64,000 nucleotides of DNA from Streptomyces sp. LaPpAH-108 (GTDB taxonomy: Bacteria > Actinomycetota > Actinomycetes > Streptomycetales > Streptomycetaceae). The DNA is taken from contig NZ_KB891987.1 in NCBI RefSeq assembly GCF_000373625.1, forward strand, positions 186,001-250,000, read 5' to 3'. Below, one piece after another: positions 1 through 10,099 of this stretch. Within the stretch, counting starts at the first letter, position 1; each line of letters begins with the position of its first letter. Under the pieces are notes generated by a model. The model did no database searches. It saw only the letters and a list, made by a program, of their open reading frames with translations, and was not told where the DNA came from. The translations under genes were made by a program, and so were the position numbers.

Positions 1-1
1 C

Positions 2-508
2 GGCGGCCTCGCCGTCGAATACCTCCTGCTGACCGCCGAGTTCATCGCCTGGGTGCAGGTCCTCATCTACGTCGGTTCCGTCGTCGTCCTCCTCCTGTTC
101 GGACTGATGCTCACGCGGGCCCCCATCGGCCGCTCCCCGGACGCCGACTCCGGCAACCGCTGGGCCGCGCTCGCCGTCGCGGTGGGCGCCGCCGGGGCAC
201 TGGTCTGGGTGGTCGTGGACGCCTTCCGCGCCACCTGGATCGACCTGGAAGGACCGGCCGCCGGGACCACCCGCGTCACCGGCGAGAGCATCTTCCGTAG
301 CTGGGTCCTGCCCTTCGAGGCCCTGTCCGTGCTCCTCCTCGCCGCCCTGGTCGGCGCGATCGTCCTGTCCCGCAAGGCCAAGGCCGAGGCCGGTCAGGAC
401 CAGGCACCCGGCGCCCCCGGGCGCACGAAGGCCCCCGGCGTCCCGAGCCCCACGCGGCCCCCCGCCGAGCCCACGCAGCCCCCCGGCGAGAAGGAAGGCG
501 CCCGCTGA
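2..508 (+). CDS. nuoJ: NADH-quinone oxidoreductase subunit J (5' end outside window)
   Basis: Membrane subunit of respiratory complex I; NuoJ contributes helices next to NuoK and NuoH in the proton-pumping arm. The reading frame is open from base 2, so the N-terminus lies outside the window. The visible part contains the family hallmark [20 protein letters not shown], further hydrophobic segments around bases 165-210 and 330-365, and then a hydrophilic Pro/Ala/Gly-rich tail of about 45 residues that is longer than in many homologues. The stop codon overlaps the nuoK start (TGATG), which implies translational coupling. Identity is firm because nuoK, L, M and N follow in canonical order. Confidence 0.93.
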   Translation, partial: GGLAVEYLLLTAEFIAWVQVLIYVGSVVVLLLFGLMLTRAPIGRSPDADSGNRWAALAVAVGAAGALVWVVVDAFRATWIDLEGPAAGTTRVTGESIFRSWVLPFEALSVLLLAALVGAIVLSRKAKAEAGQDQAPGAPGRTKAPGVPSPTRPPAEPTQPPGEKEGAR

Positions 509-885
509 TGCACCTCGCCTACCCCGCCGTCCTCTCCGCCCTCCTCTTCTGCACCGGCCTCTACGGCGTCCTCGCGCGCCGCAACGCGATCCTGGTCCTC
601 ATGTCGGTCGAGCTGATGCTCAACGCCGTCAACCTCAACCTCGTCGCCTTCGACGTCTGGCTGAGCCGCGCCGCCCGCGACACCCTGCACTCCGGCCAGG
701 CGCTGACCCTGTTCACCATCGCCATCGCCGCCGCCGAGATCGGCATCGGCCTGGCGATCGTGCTCGCCGTGTACCGCAACCGGGGCACCTCCGACATCGA
801 CCGACTCCGCGACACCGCCGAAGGCCCCGACACCGCCGAGGGCCCCGACGCCCCCGGGGCCGAGAAGGCTGAGGCCACCGCGTGA
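508..885 (+). CDS. nuoK: NADH-quinone oxidoreductase subunit K
   Basis: Small three-helix membrane subunit of complex I, related to MrpC antiporter subunits, in the proton-translocating domain. The 125-residue product has the typical segment [20 protein letters not shown], including the conserved membrane glutamate of helix 2, and a third helix rich in Ala, Ile and Gly. Homologues are usually about 100 residues; the extra length is a hydrophilic C-terminal tail with the hexamer TAEGPD twice in a row. ATG starts inside the nuoJ stop and the nuoL GTG overlaps the nuoK stop, so the three genes are coupled. Confidence 0.95.
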   Translation: MHLAYPAVLSALLFCTGLYGVLARRNAILVLMSVELMLNAVNLNLVAFDVWLSRAARDTLHSGQALTLFTIAIAAAEIGIGLAIVLAVYRNRGTSDIDRLRDTAEGPDTAEGPDAPGAEKAEATA

Positions 886-2873
886 CCACGACCACCCTCG
901 CCGCCCTCGTCCCCGTCCTCCCCTTCCTCGCCGCCGCCGGACTCCTGCTCGGCCGCACCGCGCCCGGCTTCGTCCGGCCGCTGGCCGTCCTGCCCGTCCT
1001 CGCCTCCCTCGTGCTGGCCGCGCTCGTCGCGGCCCGCCAGGGCGGCGGCCGGGCGATCGACGCGGCCACCCTGCTGACGCCCACCGGCTCCGTCCCGGTC
1101 GACCTCGCCCTGCACATCGACGGCTTCGCCGCCCTCGTCGCCGTCCTGGTGGCCTTCGTCGCGAGCTGTGTGCAGATCTACTCGACCGGCTATCTGCGCG
1201 AGGACCCCCGCTACCCCTCGTACGCGGCCCTCGTCTCCCTCTTCACCTCCGCCATGCTCCTGGTCGTCTACTCCGGCGATCTGATCGTGCTGCTGGTCGG
1301 CTGGGAGGTCATGGGCATCTGCTCCTACTTCCTCGTCGGCCACTACTGGGAGACCCCCGAGGCCCGCGCCGCCTCCCTCAAGGCGTTCCTCGTCACCAAG
1401 CTCGGCGACGTGCCGTTCCTGATCGGCCTGTTCGCGCTCGGCACCGACGCCGGGTCCTTCCGCATCACCCGCGTCCTCGCCACGGTCGCGAACGGCGGAC
1501 TCGACCACCCGACCCTGATCGCCCTGCTGCTCCTCGCGGGCGTAGCGGGCAAGTCGGCGCAGTTCCCGCTGCACACCTGGCTCCCGGACGCGATGGCGGG
1601 CCCGACCCCCGTCTCCGCGCTGATCCACGCCGCGACCATGGTCGCCGCCGGTGTCTACTTCATCGCCCGTCTCCTGCCCGTCTTCGAGGCGTCCGCCGCC
1701 GCGATGGTGGTCCTCGCCGCGATGGCCGCCGTCACCATGGTGGGCTCCGGCCTCTGCGCCCTCGCCCAGGACGACATCAAGCGCGTCCTCGCCTACTCGA
1801 CCATCGGCCAGCTCGGCTACATGACCGGCGCCCTCGCCGTCGGCGACCGGGGTGCCGCCGTCTTCCACCTCCTGTCCCACGGCGCCTTCAAGGCGCTGCT
1901 GTTCCTCGCCGCCGGTGTGGTCATCCACGCCGCGGGCACCAACTCGCTGGCCGCCATGTCCCGCATGAGCCACCTGCGCGACCGCGTCCCGGACGCCTTC
2001 TGGACGATGACCGTGGCGCTGCTCGCCCTCGCCGCGATCCCGCCGTTCAGCGGCTTCTTCTCCAAGGAGTCCGTCCTCGGCGCCGCCGAACACACCGCCA
2101 CCGGGCACGACGGCCCGGTCCCCGGCGCGGCGGGCTGGATCGTCCTCGTCGCCGGTCTCGCGACCGCCGTCCTCACCGCCGCCTACGCCACCCGCCTGTG
2201 GCTGCTCGCCTTCCGGGGCCGGGGCGCCGAGGCCCCCGCCCCCGTCCGCGAACCCCTCAGCATGACCGTCGTGCTCTGGGTGCTCGCCGTGCCCTCGCTG
2301 GCCTTCGGCGGCCTCGCCTACCGCACGCTGCCCGGCTGGTTCGACGGCCGCAGCCTCGCGCCCACCCTGCTCACCTCCGTCCTCGGCACCGGCCTCGCCG
2401 TCGTCGGCGGACTGCTCACCTACGGCGTCTGGCAGCGCACCTCCGCCCGCGCCGCCCGCGTCCCGCTGGGCGCCGTCGCCGCGCACCCGGAGGGCGACGC
2501 GGGCCACGTGGAGGCCGAGGCCATCGCCGCGCACGAGGCGGCCTACGGCGACATCGCCCGTGCCCCCGACCCGGCCGACCCCGCGCGCGTGCTGCTCGGC
2601 CCGCTGTTCCGGCCCGCCGCGACCGGCTTCCACCTGGACGCCGTGTACTCCGCGCTGTTCGTCCGCCCGGTCCTCGCCGGAGCGAGCCTCGTCCGCTTCC
2701 TCGACCGCGAGGTCGTCGACACCTACGTGCGCGGCGCCGCCGCGCTGCCCCGGCTGCTCGGGGCCGCCGTACGCCGGGCACAGACCGGCAACGTCCAGAC
2801 CTATGTGAGCGCGCTGCTCGCCGGCACCGCCGTCCTGACGGTCGCCGTCCTCCTCGTCGCCTCGGGAGCGTGA
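882..2873 (+). CDS. nuoL: NADH-quinone oxidoreductase subunit L
   Basis: Largest antiporter-like subunit of complex I, at the distal end of the membrane arm. The 663 residues comprise many membrane helices followed by the characteristic C-terminal amphipathic lateral helix and last transmembrane segment. Visible hallmarks are the helix-5 glutamate in [11 protein letters not shown] (about E142), the conserved lysine and histidine in [20 protein letters not shown] (about K224 and H231), and [10 protein letters not shown] hydrophilic stretch near residues 525-570 precedes the lateral helix. Start is GTG, overlapping the nuoK stop by four bases; nuoM follows after a few bases. Confidence 0.95.
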   Translation: MTTTTLAALVPVLPFLAAAGLLLGRTAPGFVRPLAVLPVLASLVLAALVAARQGGGRAIDAATLLTPTGSVPVDLALHIDGFAALVAVLVAFVASCVQIYSTGYLREDPRYPSYAALVSLFTSAMLLVVYSGDLIVLLVGWEVMGICSYFLVGHYWETPEARAASLKAFLVTKLGDVPFLIGLFALGTDAGSFRITRVLATVANGGLDHPTLIALLLLAGVAGKSAQFPLHTWLPDAMAGPTPVSALIHAATMVAAGVYFIARLLPVFEASAAAMVVLAAMAAVTMVGSGLCALAQDDIKRVLAYSTIGQLGYMTGALAVGDRGAAVFHLLSHGAFKALLFLAAGVVIHAAGTNSLAAMSRMSHLRDRVPDAFWTMTVALLALAAIPPFSGFFSKESVLGAAEHTATGHDGPVPGAAGWIVLVAGLATAVLTAAYATRLWLLAFRGRGAEAPAPVREPLSMTVVLWVLAVPSLAFGGLAYRTLPGWFDGRSLAPTLLTSVLGTGLAVVGGLLTYGVWQRTSARAARVPLGAVAAHPEGDAGHVEAEAIAAHEAAYGDIARAPDPADPARVLLGPLFRPAATGFHLDAVYSALFVRPVLAGASLVRFLDREVVDTYVRGAAALPRLLGAAVRRAQTGNVQTYVSALLAGTAVLTVAVLLVASGA

Positions 2874-2879
2874 GCGGGC

Positions 2880-4454
2880 GTGATCGGTATCAACGAGTCA
2901 GTGATGCAGTTTCTTCTGGCGTTCATCGTCGCCGTCCCGCTCCTCGGAGCCGTCGCCGCTCTCCTGCCGGCACCGCCCGGGCTGAAGGGCAAGTCCCCCG
3001 ACCAGGCCGTGCTCCGCCACGGCGTGACCGTGACCGGCGTGGTCCTCATCGCCGCGATCGTCCTCGCGCTCGGCTTCGACCACGACCACCCGTCGAGGAT
3101 GCAGGCCCAGACCGACATCAGCTGGATCCCCGCACTCCATGTGCGCATCCACCTCGGCATCGACGGCATCTCGCTCCCCCTCGTCGTCCTGACCGCGCTG
3201 CTGACCTTCCTCTGCGCGCTCTACACCTACTTCAAGCCGCCCACGGGCCCGTCCCCGAAGGCGTTCACCGCCCTGGTCCTGCTGCTCGAAGGCGGCACCC
3301 TCGCCTCCTTCGCCGTACTCGACCTCGTCCTCTTCTTCCTCGCGTTCGAGACCGTGCTCGTCCCCATGTACTTCCTCATCGCTCGCTGGGGCGGCGAGGG
3401 CCGGAGCAGGGCCGCGTGGAAATTCATCCTGTACACGCTGCTCGGCTCCGTGATCATGCTGCTCGGCCTGCTCCTGATCGGGATCAAGGCGGGCACTTTC
3501 GACATGGTGGCACTCGCCACTGACAACGGCCGGTCCCTGAGCACATCCGTGCAGGTCATCGCCGTTCTGGCGATCGGCGTCGGGCTCGCCGTGAAGACCC
3601 CGATGTGGCCCCTGCACAGCTGGCTCCCGGACGCCCACACCTCGGCCCCGACCGTCGGCTCGGTCCTCCTCGCCGGCGTCCTGCTGAAGATGGGCACCTA
3701 CGGGTTCGTCCGCATCCTGCTCCCCGAGGCACCGCAGGGCTTCCACGTCTTCGCGCCCTACCTCGCCGCCTTCGCCGTGGTCGGGATCATCTACGGCTCC
3801 CTGGCCTGCCTCAACCTCGCCAAGCCGGGAGCCAAGGGCGACCTCAAGCGGCTCATCGCCTACTCCTCCGTCGGCCACATGGGCTTCGTCCTGCTCGGCA
3901 TCGCCACGATGACCCCGACCGGCGTGAACGGCGCCCTGTTCGCCAACATCGCCCACGGCCTCATCACCGGCCTGCTGTTCTTCCTGGTCGGCGCCCTCAA
4001 GGACCGCACCGGCAGCACCGACCTCGACACCCTTGCCGAGCACACGGGCGCCGCCCTCTACGGCAGGGCCCCGCGCCTCGGCGGACTGCTCGCCTTCGCC
4101 GCCGTCGCCTCGCTCGGGCTGCCCGGGCTCGCCGGGTTCTGGGGCGAGATGCTGTCCCTGTTCGGCGCGTTCCGGCCCGCCGCAGACCTCAACCGCACCG
4201 CCTACCTCGTCTTCATGGCGATCGGCGCCTTCGGCACCCTGCTCACCGCCGCCTACCTGCTGGTCGTGGTCCGCCGGGTCTGCATGGGCGACATGAAGCG
4301 CGACCTGCCCGAACTCACCGACGTACGTGGCTACGAGCTGGCGGCCTGGACCCCGCTCGTCGTCCTCACCCTCGTCGCCGGACTCTGGCCGAGGTCCCTG
4401 CTCGGCCTCACCGACCCGGCCGTGCAGCAGCTCCTTGCGGGAGGCACCCGATGA
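2880..4454 (+). CDS. nuoM: NADH-quinone oxidoreductase subunit M
   Basis: Antiporter-like proton-pumping subunit of complex I. The 524-residue polytopic protein carries the family glutamate in FLAFETVLVPMYFLI (about E157) and the channel lysine in GLAVKTPMWPLHSWLPDAHT (about K239), followed by YSSVGHMGFV. GTG at 2880 was chosen because a GGAG-like sequence lies upstream in the nuoL end; an ATG at 2904 is an alternative with no visible ribosome binding site. The ATG of nuoN overlaps the stop codon (ATGA), indicating translational coupling. Confidence 0.94.
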   Translation: MIGINESVMQFLLAFIVAVPLLGAVAALLPAPPGLKGKSPDQAVLRHGVTVTGVVLIAAIVLALGFDHDHPSRMQAQTDISWIPALHVRIHLGIDGISLPLVVLTALLTFLCALYTYFKPPTGPSPKAFTALVLLLEGGTLASFAVLDLVLFFLAFETVLVPMYFLIARWGGEGRSRAAWKFILYTLLGSVIMLLGLLLIGIKAGTFDMVALATDNGRSLSTSVQVIAVLAIGVGLAVKTPMWPLHSWLPDAHTSAPTVGSVLLAGVLLKMGTYGFVRILLPEAPQGFHVFAPYLAAFAVVGIIYGSLACLNLAKPGAKGDLKRLIAYSSVGHMGFVLLGIATMTPTGVNGALFANIAHGLITGLLFFLVGALKDRTGSTDLDTLAEHTGAALYGRAPRLGGLLAFAAVASLGLPGLAGFWGEMLSLFGAFRPAADLNRTAYLVFMAIGAFGTLLTAAYLLVVVRRVCMGDMKRDLPELTDVRGYELAAWTPLVVLTLVAGLWPRSLLGLTDPAVQQLLAGGTR

Positions 4455-5977
4455 CCGCCCTGGCCCAGCCGCTCGCCCAGTCGGCGGTCCAGTCCGTCGA
4501 CTGGCTCGCGATCGCGCCGCCCGTCATCGCCGCCGTCACCGCCCTCGTGGTGCTCGTCGCCGACCTTTTCCTGCCAGCGACCCGTAAACCCCTCCTCGGG
4601 TGGGTTTCCGTCACGGGTCTGGCCGCCGCCGGGCTCATGCTGCTGCCTCTCCTGGACGGCCACCGGGCCACCTTCTGCGCGGGAAGCGGCACCACGCGCG
4701 CGTGCAGCTACGCCGCCGACCACTTCACCCTCGCCATCCAGCTCCTCGTCCTCGGCGGCGCCCTCCTCGCGGCCCTGCTGTCGATGACCGGCCTCAAGGA
4801 CGAGCACCGGCGCGTCCCGGCCGGGGAGTTCTGGTTCCTGCTGCTGTCCTCGGCGGCCGGGGCCGCCCTGCTGCCCGCCTCCCGCGACCTCGCCACCCTG
4901 GTCGTCGCCCTGGAGGTCGCCTCGCTGCCCGCCTTCGCCCTCGTCGGCATCCGGCACGGCGATGGGCGCTCCGCCGAGGCGGCCCTGAAGTTCTTCCTCT
5001 CCTCGGTCACCGCCACCGCCGTCAGCCTCATGGGCGTCAGCTTCGTCTACGCCTCCACCGGCAGCCTCTACCTCACCCAGATCGCCCAGCGCCTGCCGCA
5101 CGTCGACGGACAGTTCCACGTCCTCGCCCAGACCGGCGTCGTCCTCACCCTGATCGGCTTCGCCTTCAAGACGGCCGCCGTCCCCTTCCACTTCTGGGTG
5201 CCCGAGACCTACGTCGGCGCGCCGCTGCCCGTCGCCGCCTACCTCTCGGTCGTCGGCAAGGCCGTCGGCTTCTCCGGGCTGATCCTCGTCACCGTGATCG
5301 GCTTCCCGTCGTACGCCGACGTCTGGGGCCCCGCCCTCGCGATCCTCGCCGCGCTCACCATGACCGCCGGAAACGTCGGCGCCCTGCGCCAGAGCGGCAC
5401 GCGCGCGTACAGCGCGGTACGGCTGCTCGCCTGGTCCTCCGTCGGCCAGGCGGGCTACCTCCTCGTACCGATCGCCGCCGCTGGATACACCCGCGACGCC
5501 CGCCAGGCCATCGGCTCCACCGTGGCGTACGCGCTCATGTACGGCGCGGTCAACCTCGGTGCCTTCGCCGTGGCCGCCCTGGTGGGCCGTACGCGCCCCG
5601 CCCACCGCATCGCCGACTACCGGGGCCTGTACGCCACCCACCCCGTCACCGCGCTGCTCCTGGCCTTCTTCCTGCTGTGCCTCGCGGGCCTGCCGCCCGG
5701 CGTCATCGGCCTCTTCGCCAAGGTCACCGTGTTCTCCACCGCCGTGCACGCGGGCCTCGGCTGGCTCGCCGTCCTCATGGCCGTCAACGTGGTGATCGCG
5801 CTGTACTACTACCTCAGGTGGACGGCCCTGCTGTTCCGCGCCCCCGAGGGCGAACCGGCCCGCCACCCCGTCCCGGCCCCCCTCACGCTCGCCCTCGCCC
5901 TCACCGGCGTCGTCGGCGTCGCCCTGTCCGGCGCACCGGAACTGGTCCTGCGCTTCGCCGCCACGAACCTGTTCTGA
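4451..5977 (+). CDS. nuoN: NADH-quinone oxidoreductase subunit N
   Basis: Third antiporter-like membrane subunit of complex I and the last gene of the operon. The 508-residue product has the membrane glutamate in [13 protein letters not shown] (about E155) and the lysine in [19 protein letters not shown] (about K240), plus the WSSVGQAGY segment. The reading frame is open far upstream, but the ATG overlapping the nuoM stop gives the expected length and N-terminus. No strong terminator was identified before the next gene. From memory, an htpX-like neighbour marks the second, partial nuo cluster of Streptomyces (nuoA2-N2); this is inference. Confidence 0.94.
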   Translation: MTALAQPLAQSAVQSVDWLAIAPPVIAAVTALVVLVADLFLPATRKPLLGWVSVTGLAAAGLMLLPLLDGHRATFCAGSGTTRACSYAADHFTLAIQLLVLGGALLAALLSMTGLKDEHRRVPAGEFWFLLLSSAAGAALLPASRDLATLVVALEVASLPAFALVGIRHGDGRSAEAALKFFLSSVTATAVSLMGVSFVYASTGSLYLTQIAQRLPHVDGQFHVLAQTGVVLTLIGFAFKTAAVPFHFWVPETYVGAPLPVAAYLSVVGKAVGFSGLILVTVIGFPSYADVWGPALAILAALTMTAGNVGALRQSGTRAYSAVRLLAWSSVGQAGYLLVPIAAAGYTRDARQAIGSTVAYALMYGAVNLGAFAVAALVGRTRPAHRIADYRGLYATHPVTALLLAFFLLCLAGLPPGVIGLFAKVTVFSTAVHAGLGWLAVLMAVNVVIALYYYLRWTALLFRAPEGEPARHPVPAPLTLALALTGVVGVALSGAPELVLRFAATNLF

Positions 5978-6110
5978 GCGCCCCGCCCACCCGTACGGAC
6001 GTACGGCACCCCCGCCCGCACCTGGGAACTCGCGGCCGTCGCCTGGCGTTGACCAGTGCGGGAGGGTCCACTGGACCGAAGGGTTCGCTGCACGACTTGG
6101 AGGGCGCACC

Positions 6111-6974
6111 GTGCACCGCCGGCACAACGGGCTCAGGACCGCAGTACTCCTCGGGGGGCTGTCGGCGCTCATCATCGTCATCGGCAGCCTCTTCGGGCGT
6201 ACGGGCCTGATCGTCGCCGTCCTGGTGGCACTGGCCACCAACGCGTACGCGTACTGGAACAGCGACAAGCTGGCCCTGCGCGCGATGCGGGCCCGCCCGG
6301 TCAGCGAGTTCGAGGCGCCGGAGCTGTACCGGATGGTGCGCGAGCTGTCCACGCAGGCCCGCCAGCCCATGCCGCGCCTGTACATCTCGCCCACCGAGGC
6401 CCCCAACGCCTTCGCCACCGGCCGCAACCCGCGCAACGCGGCCGTGTGCTGCACCGAGGGCATCCTGCGCCTGCTCGACGAGCGCGAACTGCGCGGCGTC
6501 ATCGGCCATGAGCTGAGCCATGTCTACAACCGCGACATCCTCATCTCGTCCGTGGCAGGCGCCCTCGCCTCGGTGATCATGTTCCTGGTGAACTTCGCCT
6601 GGCTGATCCCGATCGGCCGCTCGGACGACGACGACGGCCCCGGCCTGTTCGGCATGCTGCTGATCATGATCCTCGGCCCGCTCGCCGCCACCCTCATCCA
6701 GCTGGCCATCAGCCGCTCCCGGGAGTACGAGGCCGACGCCTCGGGCGCCCAGCTCACCGGCGACCCGCTCGCCCTCGCGGGGGCGCTGCGCAAGCTGGAG
6801 ACCGGCACCCAGCAGCTGCCGCTGCCTCCGGAACCGCGCATCGAGACCGCGAGCCACATGATGATCGCGAACCCGTTCCGTCCCGGCCAGGGGCTGTCGC
6901 GGATGTTCTCCACGCACCCGCCGATGGCGGAGCGCATCGCCCGACTGGAACAGATGGCAGGTCGAAACCGGTGA
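6111..6974 (+). CDS. htpX: HtpX-like M48 family zinc metalloprotease
   Basis: Membrane-bound zinc endopeptidase likely acting in quality control of membrane proteins. The 287 residues show two N-terminal hydrophobic segments (about 10-48), the zinc-binding HELSH motif at 133-137, two further hydrophobic segments (about 145-167 and 178-200), and the third zinc-ligand region SREYEADA (E205), matching HtpX topology. GTG start with GGAGGG six bases upstream. The stop overlaps the start of the YccF-like gene, so the two membrane proteins are probably coupled. Family is certain; the substrate is unknown. Confidence 0.9.
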   Translation: MHRRHNGLRTAVLLGGLSALIIVIGSLFGRTGLIVAVLVALATNAYAYWNSDKLALRAMRARPVSEFEAPELYRMVRELSTQARQPMPRLYISPTEAPNAFATGRNPRNAAVCCTEGILRLLDERELRGVIGHELSHVYNRDILISSVAGALASVIMFLVNFAWLIPIGRSDDDDGPGLFGMLLIMILGPLAATLIQLAISRSREYEADASGAQLTGDPLALAGALRKLETGTQQLPLPPEPRIETASHMMIANPFRPGQGLSRMFSTHPPMAERIARLEQMAGRNR

Positions 6975-7363
6975 AGACACTCCTCAACATCATCTGGCTG
7001 GTCCTGAGCGGCTTCTGGCTCTTCCTGGGCTACCTGCTCGCGGGCCTGCTGCTCTGCATCACCATCATCGGCATCCCCTTCGGGATAGCCGCCTTCCGCA
7101 TCGGCATCTACGCCCTGTGGCCCTTCGGGTACACCACGGTCGAGCGCCGCGACGCGGGCGCGCCGTCCTGCGTCGGCAACGTCCTCTGGCTCGTCCTCGC
7201 GGGCTGGTGGCTGGCGCTCGCCCACATCACCACCGGTGTGGCGCTGTGCCTGACGATCATCGGCATCCCGTTCGGCATCGCCAACTTCAAGATGATCCCG
7301 GTCTCGCTGCTGCCCCTGGGCCGCGAGATCGTCCGCACGGACGAGCCCTTCGGCGTGCGCTGA
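6971..7363 (+). CDS. YccF domain membrane protein
   Basis: Small membrane protein of 130 residues with two copies of the YccF pattern: a hydrophobic helix pair followed by [12 protein letters not shown] (about residues 33-44) and a near repeat, [12 protein letters not shown] (about 95-106). It starts with GTG inside the htpX stop codon. YccF proteins are inner-membrane proteins of unknown role. The coupling suggests it is made together with the protease, but any functional link is inference. Confidence 0.85.
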   Translation: MKTLLNIIWLVLSGFWLFLGYLLAGLLLCITIIGIPFGIAAFRIGIYALWPFGYTTVERRDAGAPSCVGNVLWLVLAGWWLALAHITTGVALCLTIIGIPFGIANFKMIPVSLLPLGREIVRTDEPFGVR

Positions 7364-7499
7364 CGCAACCGTCACCTGCCCGGACGGCGTCTTCCCGGAC
7401 GGAACGGAAGACGACCCCTGCTCTCCTCACACATGGTCCTCACCGAATTCTCAGCGGTCGGACAGTGAGGAGACAGCGCGGAAGGGCAGGTAACTCGGC

Positions 7500-7766
7500 A
7501 TGAGCATCATCGGTTGGATCATCCTGGGCCTGCTGGCCGGCGCCATCGCCAAACTCCTGCTCCCGGGCCGCGACCCGGGCGGCTTCATCGGCACGACCCT
7601 GATCGGCGTCGCGGGCGCCTTCATCGGCGGCTGGATCTCGTCCCGCTGGCTCGACCACCCGATCAGCAAGCACTTCTACGACGGGGCGACCTGGGCGGCG
7701 GCGATCGGCGGCTCGCTGGTGCTGCTGATCCTGTACCGGGTGCTGTTCGGCAACTCGCGGGACTGA
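7500..7766 (+). CDS. GlsB/YeaQ/YmgE family small membrane protein
   Basis: An 88-residue hydrophobic protein with three predicted membrane segments and the glycine-rich pattern GWIILGLLAGAIAKLLLPG and GTTLIGVAGAFIGGW, typical of the family often labelled transglycosylase-associated protein. Related proteins are stress-induced in several bacteria, but the biochemical function is not established. ATG at 7500 follows an AGGGCAGG-like ribosome binding site. It is convergent with the small gene on the other strand. Confidence 0.85.
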   Translation: MSIIGWIILGLLAGAIAKLLLPGRDPGGFIGTTLIGVAGAFIGGWISSRWLDHPISKHFYDGATWAAAIGGSLVLLILYRVLFGNSRD

Positions 7767-7804
7767 CGCGGCCCGGTGGAGTGCGCCGGACCCGCCGGAC
7801 CGGG

Positions 7805-8065
7805 TCAGTCACCGGAGCGCTGCTCGCGGCGGTGGGTGCCGCGGGCCAGCTCCTGCAGGATCTCGTGCTCGGACCGCCGGGTCGTACGGGCCAGCGTCTG
7901 CAGCAGCGCGGCGCACAGGGCGGCCGTGCCGTCCAGCAGTGTCTCCGTGGCGGCGGTGTCCTCACGTCGCCGCTCGCCCAGATACTCCGTCAGAAGCTCG
8001 TCCCCGGAGACGTAGGCAGTCATGAACTCGATCCCGGTCCGGATCCGGTCGTAGTCGCTGCTCAT
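7805..8065 (-). CDS. Small hypothetical protein
   Basis: Not recognised as a named family. The 86-residue product is soluble, mostly alpha-helical in composition, and charged, with a C-terminal Arg/His-rich end (ELARGTHRREQRSGD). Support for a real gene is the ATG start (complement of 8063-8065), the Streptomyces-like third-position GC bias and the clean fit between flanking genes. It lies 74 bases downstream of the YajQ gene on the same strand and could be cotranscribed with it. Confidence 0.6.
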   Translation of the reverse strand: MSSDYDRIRTGIEFMTAYVSGDELLTEYLGERRREDTAATETLLDGTAALCAALLQTLARTTRRSEHEILQELARGTHRREQRSGD

Positions 8066-8139
8066 GCGGGAACGATCGCACAGGGCGGGGCGGGTTGCGA
8101 ACGGTCGGCCGGCGAGGAAGCCCTCGCCGGCCGCTCAGC

Positions 8140-8628
8140 TCACCGATAGTTCACGAACTGGAGGGCGAAGTCGAAGTCCTTGCCCTTCAGGAGAGCGATG
8201 ATGGCCTGGAGGTCGTCACGGCTCTTGGAGCTGACGCGCAGTTCCTCGCCCTGGACCTGGGCCTTGACGCCCTTGGGGCCCTCATCGCGGATGATCTTCG
8301 CCACCTTCTTGGCGTTCTCCTGGGAGATGCCCTCCTCGATGGAGGCGAAGATCTTGTACTCCTTGCCGGACAGCTGGGGCTCACCCGCGTCCAGCGCCTT
8401 CAGCGAGATGCCACGCTTGATCAGCTTGGACTCGAAGACGTCGAGAACGGCCTTCACGCGCTCCTCGGAGTTCGCCTCCATGAGGATCTTCTCGCCGGAC
8501 CAGGAGATCGAGGCACCCACGCCCTTGAAGTCGTAGCGCTGCGAGATCTCCTTGGCGGCCTGGTTGAGGGCGTTGTCGACCTCCTGCCGCTCGACCTTCG
8601 AGACGATGTCGAAACTGGAGTCGGCCAT
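8140..8628 (-). CDS. YajQ family (UPF0234) cyclic-di-GMP-binding-type protein
   Basis: The 162 residues match the YajQ family along the full length: N-terminal [20 protein letters not shown], then QRYDFKG, and the C-terminal end FALQFVNYR. YajQ proteins have two ferredoxin-like domains; some members bind cyclic di-GMP or nucleic acids and regulate transcription. The function in actinobacteria is not settled. The start is ATG (complement of 8626-8628) and the length is the family norm. Confidence 0.93.
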   Translation of the reverse strand: MADSSFDIVSKVERQEVDNALNQAAKEISQRYDFKGVGASISWSGEKILMEANSEERVKAVLDVFESKLIKRGISLKALDAGEPQLSGKEYKIFASIEEGISQENAKKVAKIIRDEGPKGVKAQVQGEELRVSSKSRDDLQAIIALLKGKDFDFALQFVNYR

Positions 8629-8856
8629 GTCCTGTGGCTCCTTGCATCGGGGTGCGGATCGAGTGCGGCCCGGCCTTGAGAGGCGACGGCCGCCGCGCCC
8701 GGCATCCTGCCGGGCCGCATCCGCACCAGCCTAGCCACCCCACCCGCCTCGGGGCGGAGATCAACCGGGTGGCGAAGCACCCCTCCGCATCGGGTATTGT
8801 TTACGTCGTTGCCACGGAGCACCGCGAACAGCGGCCCTCCCGAACCAACACCCCCC

Positions 8857-8938
8857 GGCGGTGTGCCCGAGCGGCCAAAGGGAGCAGACTGTAAATCTGC
8901 CGGCTCAGCCTTCCCAGGTTCGAATCCTGGCGCCGCCA
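8857..8938 (+). tRNA. tRNA-Tyr (GTA)
   Basis: An 82-base class II tRNA. The acceptor stem pairs 8857-8863 with 8931-8937; the anticodon loop has GTA at 8891-8893 on a five-base-pair stem (GCAGA/TCTGC); there is a long variable arm and a TTCGAAT T-loop. CCA is not encoded. A strong hairpin follows 10 bases downstream. tRNA-Tyr is the known chromosomal attachment site of SLP1-type elements in Streptomyces; no element is adjacent here. Confidence 0.97.
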
Positions 8939-8948
8939 CACGGGAACG

Positions 8949-8989
8949 AAGGGCCCGTGACCTGCTGTCTCAGCAGGTCACGGGCCCTT
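8949..8989 (+). terminator. Perfect 19-bp hairpin terminator after tRNA-Tyr
   Basis: A perfect inverted repeat: 19 bases (8949-8967) pair with 8971-8989 around a three-base TCT loop, followed by a short CGTCGT stretch. The position directly after tRNA-Tyr fits intrinsic termination. Because the stem begins AAGGG and ends CCCTT, it could also act on the opposite strand for the minus-strand gene at 9190. Confidence 0.85.
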
Positions 8990-9189
8990 CGTCGTACCTC
9001 CGGACAATGGGCGACATTCCGGCGATTCACGCCTGGCTGCTGCGGCACACCTTCCGGGCTTTCCGCCGCGCTGGGCTCCCGTCGAGGATCGCGCTGAAGC
9101 CCCCGGCCAGGGAAACGTCAAGCGGCGCGGCAGCCCTCCGAGGGCTGCCGCGCCACCCGGGGTGGAGCAGAGGGAACGGTCAGGGACGG

Positions 9190-9699
9190 TCAGCGGCGGT
9201 GGTCGCGGCCGTGACCGCGGTCGTCGCCGCGGCCGCCGCGGCCACCCCACGAGGCGTCGTCGACGACACGGCGGCGGTCGTCGCGCAGCGTCGCGGTGTC
9301 GCGGTTGTTGTCCCAGACGTAGTTGCGGCGGTCCAGGTAGACGTCACGCGAGGTGTCACGGCCGACACCCGAGTGGACGCGGACGGTCGCGTGGCCACCG
9401 AGGCTGAAGTGGCGGAAGGTGTAGGTGATGCCGCGACGGCTCTCCGACAGCGTCCACCCGCTGAGGTTCACGCGGTTGCGGGAGTTGTTGGTCAGCTCCA
9501 CCCACTCGTTGTTCAGCGAGCGGTTGGAGCGGTTGTCGAAGCCGGGGGAGTCGTACTGCACACGGCTGATCTGCACGTCCGCCCGGTGCGGGCGGGCGTC
9601 CGCGGCGGAGGCCGGCAGGGCCACCGAACCGACCAGAGCACCGGCCGCGATGGCGACGGCGGCCAGGCGGCGAGCGGTCACGGAAGCTGAAGCAGTCAC
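9190..9699 (-). CDS. Secreted lamin tail domain (LTD) protein
   Basis: The 169-residue product begins with a Sec signal peptide (Arg-Arg, then a hydrophobic Ala/Val/Leu stretch ending PASA-ADA near residue 31). It continues with a lamin tail domain: VQISRVQYDSPG, then NNEWVELTNNSRNRVNLSGW and YTFRHFSLGGHATVRVHSG. The C-terminus is a Gly/Arg/Asp/His-rich tail. GTG (complement of 9697-9699) was chosen because AGGAG precedes it and it places the signal peptide at the N-terminus. LTD domains are beta-sandwich modules often fused to nucleases; here the domain stands alone, so the role is unknown, probably extracellular binding. Confidence 0.83.
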   Translation of the reverse strand: MTASASVTARRLAAVAIAAGALVGSVALPASAADARPHRADVQISRVQYDSPGFDNRSNRSLNNEWVELTNNSRNRVNLSGWTLSESRRGITYTFRHFSLGGHATVRVHSGVGRDTSRDVYLDRRNYVWDNNRDTATLRDDRRRVVDDASWGGRGGRGDDRGHGRDHRR

Positions 9700-10099
9700 A
9701 GGTTCTCCTGCATGGTGCGGGCACATCCGCATACGGAGGCCGTACGCGGAGTCGTGCGGTGTGCGGATGGCGACCAACTGGCCGCGCATCCACACCTTGT
9801 CCGGGATGCGGACGTGATGTGGGGAAAACGTGAACCGTGTTACTGATCGAGCATGTATCTGTGACTCTTACCTGTAACGTCCATTCATAGGAAAAATGCA
9901 CCGAGTTGACCGCTTTGCGGGCCCAGAATCCTTGTGATCACTGGGGACCGGGCATTTTCCGCCATACCGCGCCACCCCGGCCGCCCGGCCGCCGTCACCC
10001 GAAAGTGAGTAACAGAAGTGCGTGACAGAACGGCGCTCACCGGCCGTCACATGCGCCCCTGACCGGTGCGCCCGCCCCCGCCCGGGGCAGACTGACGGC
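9700..10099. other. Intergenic region between divergent genes
   Basis: About 400 bases separate the start of the minus-strand LTD gene from the plus-strand small protein gene. Around 9830-9945 the sequence is clearly less GC-rich than its surroundings, as expected of promoter DNA for the LTD gene. No convincing -35/-10 pair, operator or hairpin could be assigned; a TTGACC at 9906 has no matching -10 at normal spacing. Confidence 0.4.
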
